NCBI GenBank assembly: GCA_028874075.1
Contig: JAPPLU010000039.1
Location: 1-36,174 of the forward strand
Reading direction: 5' to 3'
Source: Chloroflexota bacterium
Lineage (GTDB): Bacteria; Chloroflexota; Dehalococcoidia; Lucifugimonadales; UBA3495
DNA length: 36,174 nt
The notes under the pieces were generated by a model. That model did no database searches. It had not been told where the DNA came from and saw only the letters and a list, made by a program, of their open reading frames with translations. Both the position numbers and the translations under genes were made by a program. Shown here in pieces: positions 17,122 to 24,628 of the stretch; position 1 is the first letter of the stretch; each line of letters opens with the position of its first letter.

Positions 17122-18852
17122 ATGACGCAATCGTTCAAGACTGTCCTGTTCCTGACGATGGGACTGCTGCTATTGGGCCTGGTGGCCTGCTCATCGGAGG
17201 AGGCTCCAGTCGAATCGGCGGAGATGGCAGAAGAACCTGTCAGCAAGTCGGCAAGTGCCCAGTCGCCCACACCGCAGGCCGCATCCATCCAGGAACCGGC
17301 CCCCGCCCAAGTGTACGTGGGCGCCCCAAGACAGGGAGGATACCTGGTACTGGCCTCCATGGCCGACTATCCGCATCGCGACGTTCACCAATCAGCCCAG
17401 GAAACCCTGGCCACCCTGGGGCCCGGCCTGGCCTACAGCCGCCTGCTGCGCCTGGAAGCGGGCCGCGAGGTGGAGCAGCCCAACCTGACCCTGCAGTGCG
17501 ACCTGTGCGAAAGCTGGGAAATGGCGCCGGATATGTCCTACATATTCAAGCTGCGCCCCGACGTTTACTGGCAGAAACTGTCGCCGGTGGATGGACGGCA
17601 ACTGGAGGCCGATGATTTGGTGTTCAGCTACGACCGGATGCGCACACCAGGCTGGCCGGGGGCTACCCGCTTCGCAGACCGGGGCGTTGGAGAAATAGAG
17701 GCGCTGGACGACCTTACTCTCCGCGTAAGCCTGGAGTTCCGCGATGCCGACGCTCTGCTGGCCCTGGCCGACGGCCGAAGCAAGATCGTTGCGCCGGAGG
17801 TGGTGGAAGAGTACGGAGACCTCAAGCAAGCGCAGGTCATCGGAACCGGACCCTGGATCTACGAGCGGCAAATACGCAGCGGCACCACCAGCTACAACCG
17901 TAATCCCGATTATTTCGAACCCGGCCTGCCCTACCTGAACGTAATCACCATAAAGCCGGTCAAGTCTCCAGGGGAAGCCAACTCCGCAAACCCCAAGCGG
18001 CTGGCGCTTCTGGAGGCGGGACAGATTGACGTGGTTGTAGCGCCGCCCACCGACTGGTCCCAAATGGAACGCAGCAGCGTGGAGTTCAACTCCCGGATTT
18101 CCCAGCAGCCGGAGATCGGGATGGTGCTGTCCCTGAATACCAGCCAGGAACCGCTGGACAACCTGGCCATCCGGCAGGCCATCTTCCGCGCCGTCGACCC
18201 CTGGGAGTACGTTGACGTGGGCTGGTGGGGGCAAGGCGGCGTGGGCCTGGGCATGCCCGTGCGCAGTCCCCACTGGCAGCTGAACCAGAGCGAACTACTG
18301 TCCGGCTACCTGGGTTCCCACAGCGCGGCCAGGGACATTTTGCATGAAAACGACATCATCTTCCCGCCCTCCCTGGAAATAGCCGTGGCCAACCTGGGGC
18401 CGGACTACCGGCAGGTCGGGTACCAGATTGAGCAGGACCTGGAGGCAGTGGGCTTTGAGGCCAACGTGACGGCAATGGATCCTGCGGCCCTGCAGGAGAC
18501 CATGTTCGGCGAGGTACGGGACTACCAGATTGCGCTGGCGCCGGCACCACCCCATCCGACCACCAACGGTTACCTGTATTCCCTGCTGCACAGCGGCGGC
18601 CCCGGGAACATTGCCAATCACGACGACAAGGTGCTGGACGCCTTGATCGAAGTGCAGGCGGCGGAACTGGACCCGGCCCAGCGGCAGAAGTGGCTGCTAG
18701 ACGTTCAACGGCATGCAATGGAGCAGGCCTACATGTTCAGCCCCATCACCGGCTCGTACCGCTGGGTGTTCGACTGGGACCTGGAGAACTTTTACCCAAA
18801 CACGTCTCTGTCGGAGTACCACTATTGGGCGGAGGCGTGGTTAAGGCAGTAA
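17122..18852 (+). CDS. Oligopeptide/nickel-type ABC transporter substrate-binding lipoprotein (SBP family 5)
   Basis: The 576-aa precursor has a clear lipoprotein signal: hydrophobic helix then LLGLVACSS with Cys23 as lipid anchor. A Glu/Ser/Pro/Ala-rich linker of about 45 residues follows. The SBP_bac_5 fold is visible in CESWEMAPDMSYIFKLRPDV, GRQLEADDLVFSYDRM, GTGPWIYERQ, NPDYFEPGLPYLNVITI and PLDNLAIRQAIFRAV. It would bind peptides or another solute outside the cell for import. The ATG at 17122 has GGGAGGAAGG just upstream; the frame is open further but without a start as good. No permease or ATPase gene adjoins it, so it works as an orphan receptor or with components elsewhere. A strong hairpin follows the stop. 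Confidence 0.92.
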   Translation: MTQSFKTVLFLTMGLLLLGLVACSSEEAPVESAEMAEEPVSKSASAQSPTPQAASIQEPAPAQVYVGAPRQGGYLVLASMADYPHRDVHQSAQETLATLGPGLAYSRLLRLEAGREVEQPNLTLQCDLCESWEMAPDMSYIFKLRPDVYWQKLSPVDGRQLEADDLVFSYDRMRTPGWPGATRFADRGVGEIEALDDLTLRVSLEFRDADALLALADGRSKIVAPEVVEEYGDLKQAQVIGTGPWIYERQIRSGTTSYNRNPDYFEPGLPYLNVITIKPVKSPGEANSANPKRLALLEAGQIDVVVAPPTDWSQMERSSVEFNSRISQQPEIGMVLSLNTSQEPLDNLAIRQAIFRAVDPWEYVDVGWWGQGGVGLGMPVRSPHWQLNQSELLSGYLGSHSAARDILHENDIIFPPSLEIAVANLGPDYRQVGYQIEQDLEAVGFEANVTAMDPAALQETMFGEVRDYQIALAPAPPHPTTNGYLYSLLHSGGPGNIANHDDKVLDALIEVQAAELDPAQRQKWLLDVQRHAMEQAYMFSPITGSYRWVFDWDLENFYPNTSLSEYHYWAEAWLRQ

Positions 18853-18881
18853 GCCCGGACAGGAGCGTGGTAGAGAAATAG

Positions 18882-18904
18882 GGGGCGGGTTTGAAACCCG
18901 CCCC
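18882..18904. terminator. Hairpin between convergent genes
   Basis: GGGGCGGGTTT and AAACCCGCCCC are perfect inverted repeats around one base. It lies 30 bases after the binding-lipoprotein stop and 36 bases beyond the end of the convergent DinB gene. No T-run follows on either strand, so it may slow or end transcription without being a classical intrinsic terminator. Confidence 0.45.
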
Positions 18905-18939
18905 TGACGCTGTAAGCCACACGTGCAGTATTCGATTCC

Positions 18940-19476
18940 CTACCCCGGTGTGGCGTAGGTGGGGGGTAGGGCGCCAGGCCCGCGCTTCAAGCCCTTGAGG
19001 TAGGCTATTTGCCCCTGGTGCTGGAAGAATTCGCCCAGCAACTGCCGGTAGATGCTACCCACCGTCAGGTTGGGGCGGCGTTCGCGGGGGACGTGGTTAA
19101 AGTCCTTTGCGGAAAGGCCCCGCAGGTGTTCCAGGGTGGCGGCCCGCACTGCCTGGCCGTATTGCAGCAATTCACCCAAGTCCAGTGCTGGGAAGCTGGC
19201 CACCTGCTCCGGGGTGTGGCCGAAGCCGTTGTCCCGGGTGGGCAGGCCGAACTTCTCGTGCCAGCCTTCCTGCTCCCAGATTTCAATCTGCCCCTGGATG
19301 AAGAACTGGACCCACATATCCTCCACCCGTATGGTATGCCACAGCATCCAGCCCATGGGGTTGGTATCGGGCCCTGGCTGCCAGGTCAACTCCTCGGGCG
19401 TCAAGTCCTCCACCGCTTCCACCAGCAGGTTCTGCTCCATTTCCAGGGTTGATTCAATGAATTCGTTAAGGGTCAT
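18940..19476 (-). CDS. DinB superfamily protein
   Basis: The 178-aa protein has the four-helix-bundle pattern of the DinB/YfiT superfamily of metal-dependent, possibly thiol-linked enzymes. Signatures are DTNPMGWMLWHTIRVEDMWV (His47) near the N-terminus and LLGEFFQHQGQIAYLKGLKR (His153) near the C-terminus; these histidines are positioned as metal ligands. The reaction is unknown; the family includes bacillithiol transferases and maleylpyruvate isomerases. It is the last gene of a minus-strand run rnhA, alpha/beta hydrolase, DinB with gaps of about 40 bases. A second DinB protein at 29201 shares the spacing of the two histidines and the WxxKFGL motif between them. Confidence 0.87.
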   Translation of the reverse strand: MTLNEFIESTLEMEQNLLVEAVEDLTPEELTWQPGPDTNPMGWMLWHTIRVEDMWVQFFIQGQIEIWEQEGWHEKFGLPTRDNGFGHTPEQVASFPALDLGELLQYGQAVRAATLEHLRGLSAKDFNHVPRERRPNLTVGSIYRQLLGEFFQHQGQIAYLKGLKRGPGALPPTYATPG

Positions 19477-19518
19477 CTCGTGGCCTCGGTTTGCCTATAT
19501 TCTTGGAAAGGTAATGGG

Positions 19519-20313
19519 TCAGTCCTTGAAGAACCCGGCAATGGCAGCAAAGAACTCGTCCGGCCGTTCCACCTGGGGGATGTGGCCGCACCGGTCTATG
19601 ACCTGCAGGGTGGCATTGGGCAGCAGTTGCTGGAAGGCGGGGCCGTAGGCCGGGGGCACGACGCCGTCGGAGTCGCCCCAGAGCAGCAGAGTGGGCATGG
19701 TGATGCGGTGGGCCCGCTTGGGCAGCCCCTTGTCGGGGATGGGCCAGACGAACTTGCCCACCGACGCCAGGGTCTGGGTGCGGGTCAGGTCTGCTTCCAT
19801 CCGTTCCTGCGGGTCCTCGGGCGCGGCCATGAAGGCCTGGGCGATATCCGCCTGGCCGTCGTACCACAGCAGCCTTTCCCGCTCGGAGCGGGTGAGGATG
19901 AAGAAGTCGGCCACGGGCGTATCCTCCAGCCACAGGCCCAGGGAACCCACCAGGGCCAGCCGCCGGATGCGCTGCGGGCACTGGGCGGCCAGTTCCGCCG
20001 CCAGCAGGCCGCCGTAGGAGTGGCCCACCACAAAGGTCCGGTCCAGGCCCAGTTCGTCCAGCAGTTCCTCGTAGAACAGCACCAGGTCCCACAGGTCGTC
20101 CAGGTGTTCCAGCCCGGCGGACTGGGCAACGCCGGGGTGGGCCGGTGCGATAACGTGGAACTCGGCGGCCAGGCGGTCGAGGCAATCGTCCCAGCCGGTA
20201 AAGCCGCCGGCGCCGTGGAGGTAAAGCAGATTATCTCCGGCGCCGCCCTCAACCAGTTGGACGTTGAATTTGCCATTCCTGAATGAGACGAATCTTTCCG
20301 TGTGCTGGACCAA
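19519..20313 (-). CDS. Alpha/beta hydrolase
   Basis: The 264-aa protein has the alpha/beta hydrolase fold with oxyanion-hole motif LLYLHGAGGFTGW, nucleophile elbow GHSYGG (Ser99), acidic residue in LLLWGDSDGVV (Asp214 or Asp216) and catalytic His244 in DRCGHIPQ. It is a serine hydrolase acting on an ester, amide or C-C bond; the substrate is not evident. There is no signal peptide. The TTG at 20313 is chosen because GGAGGT lies seven bases upstream; the longer frame to 20448 would overlap rnhA. It begins 34 bases after rnhA and ends 42 bases before the DinB gene on the same strand, so the three are probably co-transcribed. Confidence 0.9.
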   Translation of the reverse strand: MVQHTERFVSFRNGKFNVQLVEGGAGDNLLYLHGAGGFTGWDDCLDRLAAEFHVIAPAHPGVAQSAGLEHLDDLWDLVLFYEELLDELGLDRTFVVGHSYGGLLAAELAAQCPQRIRRLALVGSLGLWLEDTPVADFFILTRSERERLLWYDGQADIAQAFMAAPEDPQERMEADLTRTQTLASVGKFVWPIPDKGLPKRAHRITMPTLLLWGDSDGVVPPAYGPAFQQLLPNATLQVIDRCGHIPQVERPDEFFAAIAGFFKD

Positions 20314-20347
20314 GGGTGGTACCTCCGAAGGGGATATGGCAGGCAGT

Positions 20348-20827
20348 CTAAAGCATGGCGCGCGGCGGGTAGCCCCGGTCTTCCTCAAGGTTGGGCCCCC
20401 TGGCCGCCGCCACGGCCAGGCGGTCGCACCGTTCATTGTCGGCGACACCCGAGTGGCCCCGCACCCAGCGGAACTCTACATCATGGGTTGCGCACAAGTC
20501 CAGCAGGGTTGCCCACAGGTCGGGGTTGACCGCCTTTTCCCGCTTGTTGCGCATCCAGCCGCTAGACCGCCACTTGACGGCCCAGCCCTTTTCCATGGCA
20601 TCGACGACGTATTTGGAATCGCTGAAAAGGACAACCTGGCTGGGCCGGTTCAAAGCCTCCAGACCCTTGATGACGGCCAGCAGTTCCATGCGGTTGTTGG
20701 TAGTAAGGCGATAACCGCCGCTCAGCTCCCTGCTGTGGTCGCCGTAACGGAGCACGACGCCATAGCCGCCGGGGCCGGGGTTGCCCAGGCAGGCGCCGTC
20801 AGTGTGTATTTGGACTTGGTCAGGCAG
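20348..20827 (-). CDS. rnhA: Ribonuclease HI, with probable CTG start
   Basis: RNase HI degrades the RNA strand of RNA-DNA hybrids. An ordinary ATG/GTG/TTG start (GTG at 20755) would give only 135 aa and remove the essential N-terminal strand. Reading further up the same frame gives [20 protein letters not shown], the canonical RNase HI start. The open frame runs back to a TAG at 20857 with no ATG, GTG or TTG. CTG at 20827 has AGGAG seven bases upstream and yields a 159-aa protein. Catalytic residues then fall at Asp10, Glu48, Asp70 and Asp135, with His125, almost exactly as in E. coli (10, 48, 70, 134, 124). It is the first gene of a three-gene minus-strand run. Confidence 0.9.
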   Translation of the reverse strand: MPDQVQIHTDGACLGNPGPGGYGVVLRYGDHSRELSGGYRLTTNNRMELLAVIKGLEALNRPSQVVLFSDSKYVVDAMEKGWAVKWRSSGWMRNKREKAVNPDLWATLLDLCATHDVEFRWVRGHSGVADNERCDRLAVAAARGPNLEEDRGYPPRAML

Positions 20828-20834
20828 GTGAGTG

Positions 20835-20853
20835 CTCCTGTTTGAGAGCAGGA
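20835..20853 (-). promoter_or_regulatory. rnhA ribosome-binding site in a small hairpin
   Basis: On the minus strand, AGGAG (20839-20835) is the ribosome-binding site that fixes the CTG start. TCCTG (20853-20849) can pair with CAGGA (20840-20836), partly hiding the site. With a CTG start this suggests low translation of rnhA. Confidence 0.4.
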
Positions 20854-21000
20854 CCTAAATGCTCTAGCGTTTCATTTTCCGATGGAGGCTTGCGATGCTT
20901 CAAGACCTTGACTACACCCTGTTGCCTCCGCCAAGTAGTTTAACATCATAGCCTTGAAGGATGGTCCAGGGAGGTTCCCCATGGCAATCGCAATTTGATT

Positions 21001-21106
21001 GAAGTGCACTGTCAAACTATCCTTATTTCAGCGCACTTCTTACCGCAGAGACGCGGAGGACGCGGAGGACGCGGAGGTTCACAGAGAAATTCTGTGCGTC
21101 TCTGTG
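21001..21106. repeat. Two adjacent palindromes with a 9-bp tandem repeat
   Basis: First palindrome: GAAGTGCACTG (21001-21011) and CAGCGCACTTC (21029-21039), one mismatch. Second: CGCAGAGACGC (21044-21054) and GCGTCTCTGTG (21096-21106), containing three copies of GACGCGGAG (21050-21076) and an inner CACAGA/TCTGTG hairpin (21080-21096). The CGCAGAGACGC type is a known style of dispersed repeat between genes. Nothing coding is seen in 20858-21187. Confidence 0.55.
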
Positions 21107-21187
21107 TACCCTTTGACTCTGTAACTGCAGGGAGTGATTTCCACTGCCGGACGGTAGTGGGACCGTTCTCCATGACCCCAACCACAG

Positions 21188-22120
21188 CTACCCGGCTGAC
21201 AGGGGTCGGGCACGGCGGCCGGGACCTCCGGCGCTTTCGCGGATGTCCTGGGCAGTCTCCTGGTCGACTCCCCTGGGCCAGCGGCGCTTGAGCGGGTCGC
21301 TTACCGTGAAGATGAAGCTGCCCACGCCCTCTACGCCTACCTCAATCGAATCGCCGTCCTGCATGGCGCCCAGGCCCTGGTGGTTGGTGCCCATAAAGAG
21401 GACGTCGCCGGGGCTGATCTCCTCGATGGCCGCCACGTACTCGATGGACTCGGCTATAGAGTGGGCGAGATCGTCGGTGTTGTAGTTAACCCGCAGTTCG
21501 CCATCGACACTCAGGGTAATCTGCAGCTTCTCCGGGTCGGCTATTTCGTCCCTCGTAACGATGCAGGGGCCAAGAGGACAGAAGGTGGGATGGGACTTGT
21601 GCTCTGCGATGGGCAGAGTGTTGGGCACGCGGGCACCGCTACCTCCCGGCATACGGGCCGACACATCCACGCCCACGGTGTAGCCAAATACGTGGTCCAT
21701 GGCCTCGGAGGCGGGGATGTCCTTGCCGCCTTTGCCGAAGACCAGCACCAGTTCGGCCTCGTGGTGGAAGATGTTGGCGTCTATGTCGGGGAGAACCACA
21801 GTGCCGCCGGGGCTGAGTATGCTGTGAAGCCTTTTGATGAAACCCCACATCGGCGAAGGTTCCCGCGCGCCAAACTCGCGAAAGTTGCCGCCCATGCAGA
21901 GAATGTTGTTGGGGCTGGGCAGGGGCGCCTGCAGTTGCGCTCCGGCGACAACCGTACCCTGCGCGGCGCGGGCCTCAAGCTGGGACTTTAGGTTGTCGTA
22001 ATTGGTGATGAGATGGACCATTGCGGCCTGGCCGCCGCCAGGACAGAGGTCGCCAATGTCGATTGCGCCAGCGTCGGTCAGAATGCCGGGTTGGTTGTCG
22101 TTGAACATTACGAACTTCAT
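21188..22120 (-). CDS. Fumarylacetoacetate hydrolase family protein
   Basis: The 310-aa protein has a short N-terminal domain (MKFVMFNDNQPGILTDAGA) and a FAH catalytic domain. Visible hallmarks are NILCMGGNFREFGAREP, FHHEAELVLVFGKGG with the metal-ligand acidic residues, VFGYTVGVDVSAR, and GDVLFMGTNHQGLGAMQDGD near the end. FAH-family enzymes are Mg/Mn-dependent hydrolases, decarboxylases or isomerases of acylpyruvate-type compounds in aromatic and related catabolism; the substrate cannot be assigned. The ATG near 22120 follows GGGGAGGAAG; the frame is open to 22246 but without a better start. It stands alone between repeat-rich gaps. Confidence 0.9.
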   Translation of the reverse strand: MKFVMFNDNQPGILTDAGAIDIGDLCPGGGQAAMVHLITNYDNLKSQLEARAAQGTVVAGAQLQAPLPSPNNILCMGGNFREFGAREPSPMWGFIKRLHSILSPGGTVVLPDIDANIFHHEAELVLVFGKGGKDIPASEAMDHVFGYTVGVDVSARMPGGSGARVPNTLPIAEHKSHPTFCPLGPCIVTRDEIADPEKLQITLSVDGELRVNYNTDDLAHSIAESIEYVAAIEEISPGDVLFMGTNHQGLGAMQDGDSIEVGVEGVGSFIFTVSDPLKRRWPRGVDQETAQDIRESAGGPGRRARPLSAG

Positions 22121-22307
22121 TGCTTCCTCCCCTTTTCTTTGAGTTTCCTGGATTGTGAGCAGGCGCCTGGGCCCTGCTTGCTGTGTTCCGGATTCGGACA
22201 CGGATTGATCGACTCCAGAATGCCCAAGTCCTGTTACCAAAGTCAACCTCTTCTACCGCGTAGGCCGGGTTCCGTTCAGGTGGCTTATGGGGAAAGAAGG
22301 AGGCCAA

Positions 22308-22435
22308 GGCAATCGCATTTCGATTCCGGCAAGAGGGGTGCAATTGTCGCTCAAGGGAAGCGCCGTCGTCTCCAACCTGGAGGTTCCCGGCCGCCAAAGA
22401 GGGACGTTCCGATGTCGCCGGAACGACGAAAAGGG
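22308..22435. repeat. Dispersed repeat, GGCAATCGCATTT head and GGAACGAC tail
   Basis: Begins GGCAATCGCATTT, contains GTCTCCAACCTGGAGGTTCC and ends CCGGAACGACGAAAAGGGA. The copy at 23057-23152 has the same order of blocks. Part of the gene-free stretch 22121-23363. Confidence 0.5.
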
Positions 22436-22590
22436 ACGCGGGGAATCCGGTGCTTTCATTTGACGAGAGCGCCTCACCACCGATTCAGGGACCCTCCTGA
22501 ACAAGTTATCAGCGGTAGAACAACAAACTCACTTAACTACAATCTTGTTTCAGGATGGGAGCCATAGTTTCACAGATAAAAATGTAATGC

Positions 22591-22655
22591 CTTCACCCCC
22601 ATCCCCGGATCGAGTTCGGTTTGGGCTCTAACCTTCTCCCGTAGAGGGTGAAGGG
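22591..22655. repeat. CCCTCACCC-type repeat with 8-bp terminal inverted repeats
   Basis: Opens with CTTCACCC (22591-22598) and closes with GGGTGAAG (22646-22653), enclosing GGGCTCTAACCTTCTCCC. Related to the elements at 11610 and 28450. Such elements are common dispersed non-coding repeats. Confidence 0.5.
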
Positions 22656-22685
22656 ACCGGTTCAGACCATCCCTGGAATCCTGAA

Positions 22686-22916
22686 CCACCGGCCAGACTA
22701 TGGGTTCCCGCGGGCCTTCGGGACATTCACTACAATTTCAGGGGAATTTTTTCTGTATTCGCGCCATTTTGGGCCATTCTGGGCCGTTTCGTATCTGAAA
22801 CAAAGGCCGGAGACGACCCCAGTGGGCCGAAAATGGGCCGCTCCCCAGATAGGAAAGGGGTTGGACAAGCGGGCCGTTTTGGGCCATCTTGGGCCGTTTT
22901 GAGCCACTGGCCAGAC
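22686..22916. repeat. Cluster of GGGCC decamers between direct repeats
   Basis: Seven or more copies of a 10-base unit close to GGGCCRTTTT occur in two runs, at 22761-22790 and 22871-22910, with two further GGGCCG units at 22824-22840. Within the runs the units are exactly 10 bases apart. The cluster is bracketed by direct repeats CCACCGGCCAGAC (22686-22698) and CCACTGGCCAGAC (22904-22916). It has no coding sense on either strand. Confidence 0.55.
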
Positions 22917-23056
22917 CTAATACGATGAGACGACCTCAATCCGGCTCTTCTCCCAGAGAGAGGGGTGATTCACGATTGAAGGGGCTTTGGACGGAATGTG
23001 CCATGGAAGTATGGTAGATAAGCGTTAACCGGAGAATCAAGAGGCAGGTGTCACCA

Positions 23057-23152
23057 GGGCAATGGCATTTAGGGCCCCGCGAAAGGGGAGCAGATAGCCC
23101 CGCAGTCTCCAGGTTCGAGGTACCCGTCGGTGCGGGAACGACAAACTTTCCC
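23057..23152. repeat. Dispersed repeat, second copy
   Basis: GGGCAATGGCATTT, then GTCTCCAGGTTCGAGGTACC, then GCGGGAACGACAAA, in the same order as the element at 22308-22435. The short palindrome CCCGTCGGTGCGGG matches the unit at 9187. The last 200 bases before the next gene hold nothing recognisable. Confidence 0.5.
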
Positions 23153-23363
23153 GAATCGTAACGGGATTGCCCTAAGAGCGAGGCGTCCACAAGGGCCGCA
23201 CCTGTGTGAGCCCAAGACCCTGCCTGAAACGGTGGGTGACCAAGGGGCCAAGTTGACAACGTACTGCTGCTGTGCTGGAATGGCCCTAACCCAGGTTGCC
23301 TGCAAGTTGCAGGCGTATCTGTTCGAAATAGCGCCCTGAGCGCCGATAGATAGAAGGGGGAGT

Positions 23364-24413
23364 ATGACTACTGAGAAGTCCAGTAACGGCAAAAGCTTTG
23401 TCTACGTGGGCCTGGCAGGGGAGACCGCTCCCGGGAGAGTCGTAGCCAGCGGGCTGTACCGGATGGCCCAGGGGGACGACGGGTGGGAGTTGCTGGAAAA
23501 CGGCCTGCCCGATGCGCCCGCCATTCGGGCCATTGCAATCCACCCCGAGCGCTCCAGCACCGTTTTCGTAGGCACCCAGGACGGGCCATACCGCAGCGAG
23601 GACCACGGCGACCACTGGGAAAAGGTTAACGTGCCGGACCACGGGCTGCCGGTTTGGTCGCTGCTGTTCCATCCCCGGGACCCCAATGTTATGTTTGCAG
23701 GTTACGAGTCGTCCGAGATATACCGGAGCGACGACGGCGGCGAGCGCTGGCAGCAACTTCCGGTGAGCGTCCGGTTCCCCGAGGTTACGGTGGGACCCGG
23801 AGCCAACCTGGCCAAGCGGGTGCTGCAGATTGCTGGCGTTCCGGCCAACACCGATGAGCTGTACGGCGCCATTGAGGTTGGCGGAATTATTCGCAGCCAG
23901 GACGGTGGCGAACACTGGGAGCAGCTGAGCCACGGCCAGTACGTCAACGACGACCCGGTGGACATGCACGGGGTGCTGGCCAGCACATTCCGGCCTGGCA
24001 CCGTTCTCGGCATCGGCCGCGCCGGAATGTTCCGCAGCACGGACAAGGGCGACTTCTGGTCCAGGGTCCAGCTGGACCCCCTGAACGAAAAGGGGCAGAC
24101 CTACTGCCGCCAGATCCGCGAGGTGCCCGGTGATCCCAAGACCATCTGGGTGGCCGCCGGAGCCAACTTCATGAGCGACCTGGGCGTGCTGTTCCGGAGC
24201 AAGGACGGCGGCACCAGCTGGGACCGGGTGGAAACAGGCTTTGAGCCCAACAGCACAATTTTCGGCCTGGCCTTCGACGAGCGTCAACCCAGCACCATGT
24301 TCTGTGCCTCCAGCAACGGCCAGGTCTGGGGCAGCAGCGACGGCGGCGACATCTGGACCGACCATCCCCTGCCCGAAGGGGCCCGCCAAGTCTACTCCAT
24401 GGCCTGCGGCTAG
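23364..24413 (+). CDS. Asp-box (BNR) beta-propeller protein
   Basis: The 349-aa protein carries six Asp-box turns of the form SxDxGxxW: SEDHGDHW, SDDGGERW, SQDGGEHW, STDKGDFW, SKDGGTSW and SSDGGDIW, roughly 50 residues apart between residues 78 and 331. A degenerate first copy lies near residue 35. This predicts a six- or seven-bladed propeller related to sortilin/VPS10-like and Ycf48-like proteins. Catalytic residues of sialidases are not seen, so it is more likely a binding or scaffold protein. There is no signal peptide, unlike most secreted Asp-box proteins. GGGGGAG stands just before the ATG, and a textbook terminator follows the stop. Function unknown. Confidence 0.87.
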   Translation: MTTEKSSNGKSFVYVGLAGETAPGRVVASGLYRMAQGDDGWELLENGLPDAPAIRAIAIHPERSSTVFVGTQDGPYRSEDHGDHWEKVNVPDHGLPVWSLLFHPRDPNVMFAGYESSEIYRSDDGGERWQQLPVSVRFPEVTVGPGANLAKRVLQIAGVPANTDELYGAIEVGGIIRSQDGGEHWEQLSHGQYVNDDPVDMHGVLASTFRPGTVLGIGRAGMFRSTDKGDFWSRVQLDPLNEKGQTYCRQIREVPGDPKTIWVAAGANFMSDLGVLFRSKDGGTSWDRVETGFEPNSTIFGLAFDERQPSTMFCASSNGQVWGSSDGGDIWTDHPLPEGARQVYSMACG

Positions 24414-24444
24414 GTCCAAGGCCTGCGATTGAAGAAGCCGACAG

Positions 24445-24480
24445 GGCGGCGCTACCTAGGTTGGTAGCGCCGCCTTCTTT
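24445..24480 (+). terminator. Intrinsic terminator after the beta-propeller gene
   Basis: GGCGGCGCTACC (24445-24456) and GGTAGCGCCGCC (24463-24474) form a perfect 12-bp stem with a 6-base loop, followed by TTCTTT. It starts about 30 bases after the stop codon. Confidence 0.85.
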
Positions 24481-24512
24481 ACAAGCTTTGCTTGATCCGA
24501 TACTATGTATCG
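24478..24512 (+). promoter_or_regulatory. Promoter with overlapping palindrome upstream of the SOD-like gene
   Basis: TTTACA (24478-24483) and TACTAT (24501-24506) are 17 bases apart. The palindrome CGATAC-TAT-GTATCG (24498-24512) covers the -10 box and could be an operator. Transcription would begin near 24513. Confidence 0.4.
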
Positions 24513-24628
24513 TAATTGGCGACTGCACGAGCCTTATGGATTTTTCTGAGCACATATTCTTCAACCGCTAGCGCAGGTTGAGAACTCAGTAACCATCAAA
24601 GCGGCAAAATCCAAGGAGGTGACCCCAA

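Noticed and set aside
20753..20755. GTG as the start of rnhA
   Set aside because: It removes the first strand and catalytic Asp10 of RNase HI, which are encoded in frame just upstream.
21050..21076. Possible CRISPR-like array (three 9-bp units)
   Set aside because: Units are contiguous without spacers and far too short; no cas genes in the window.
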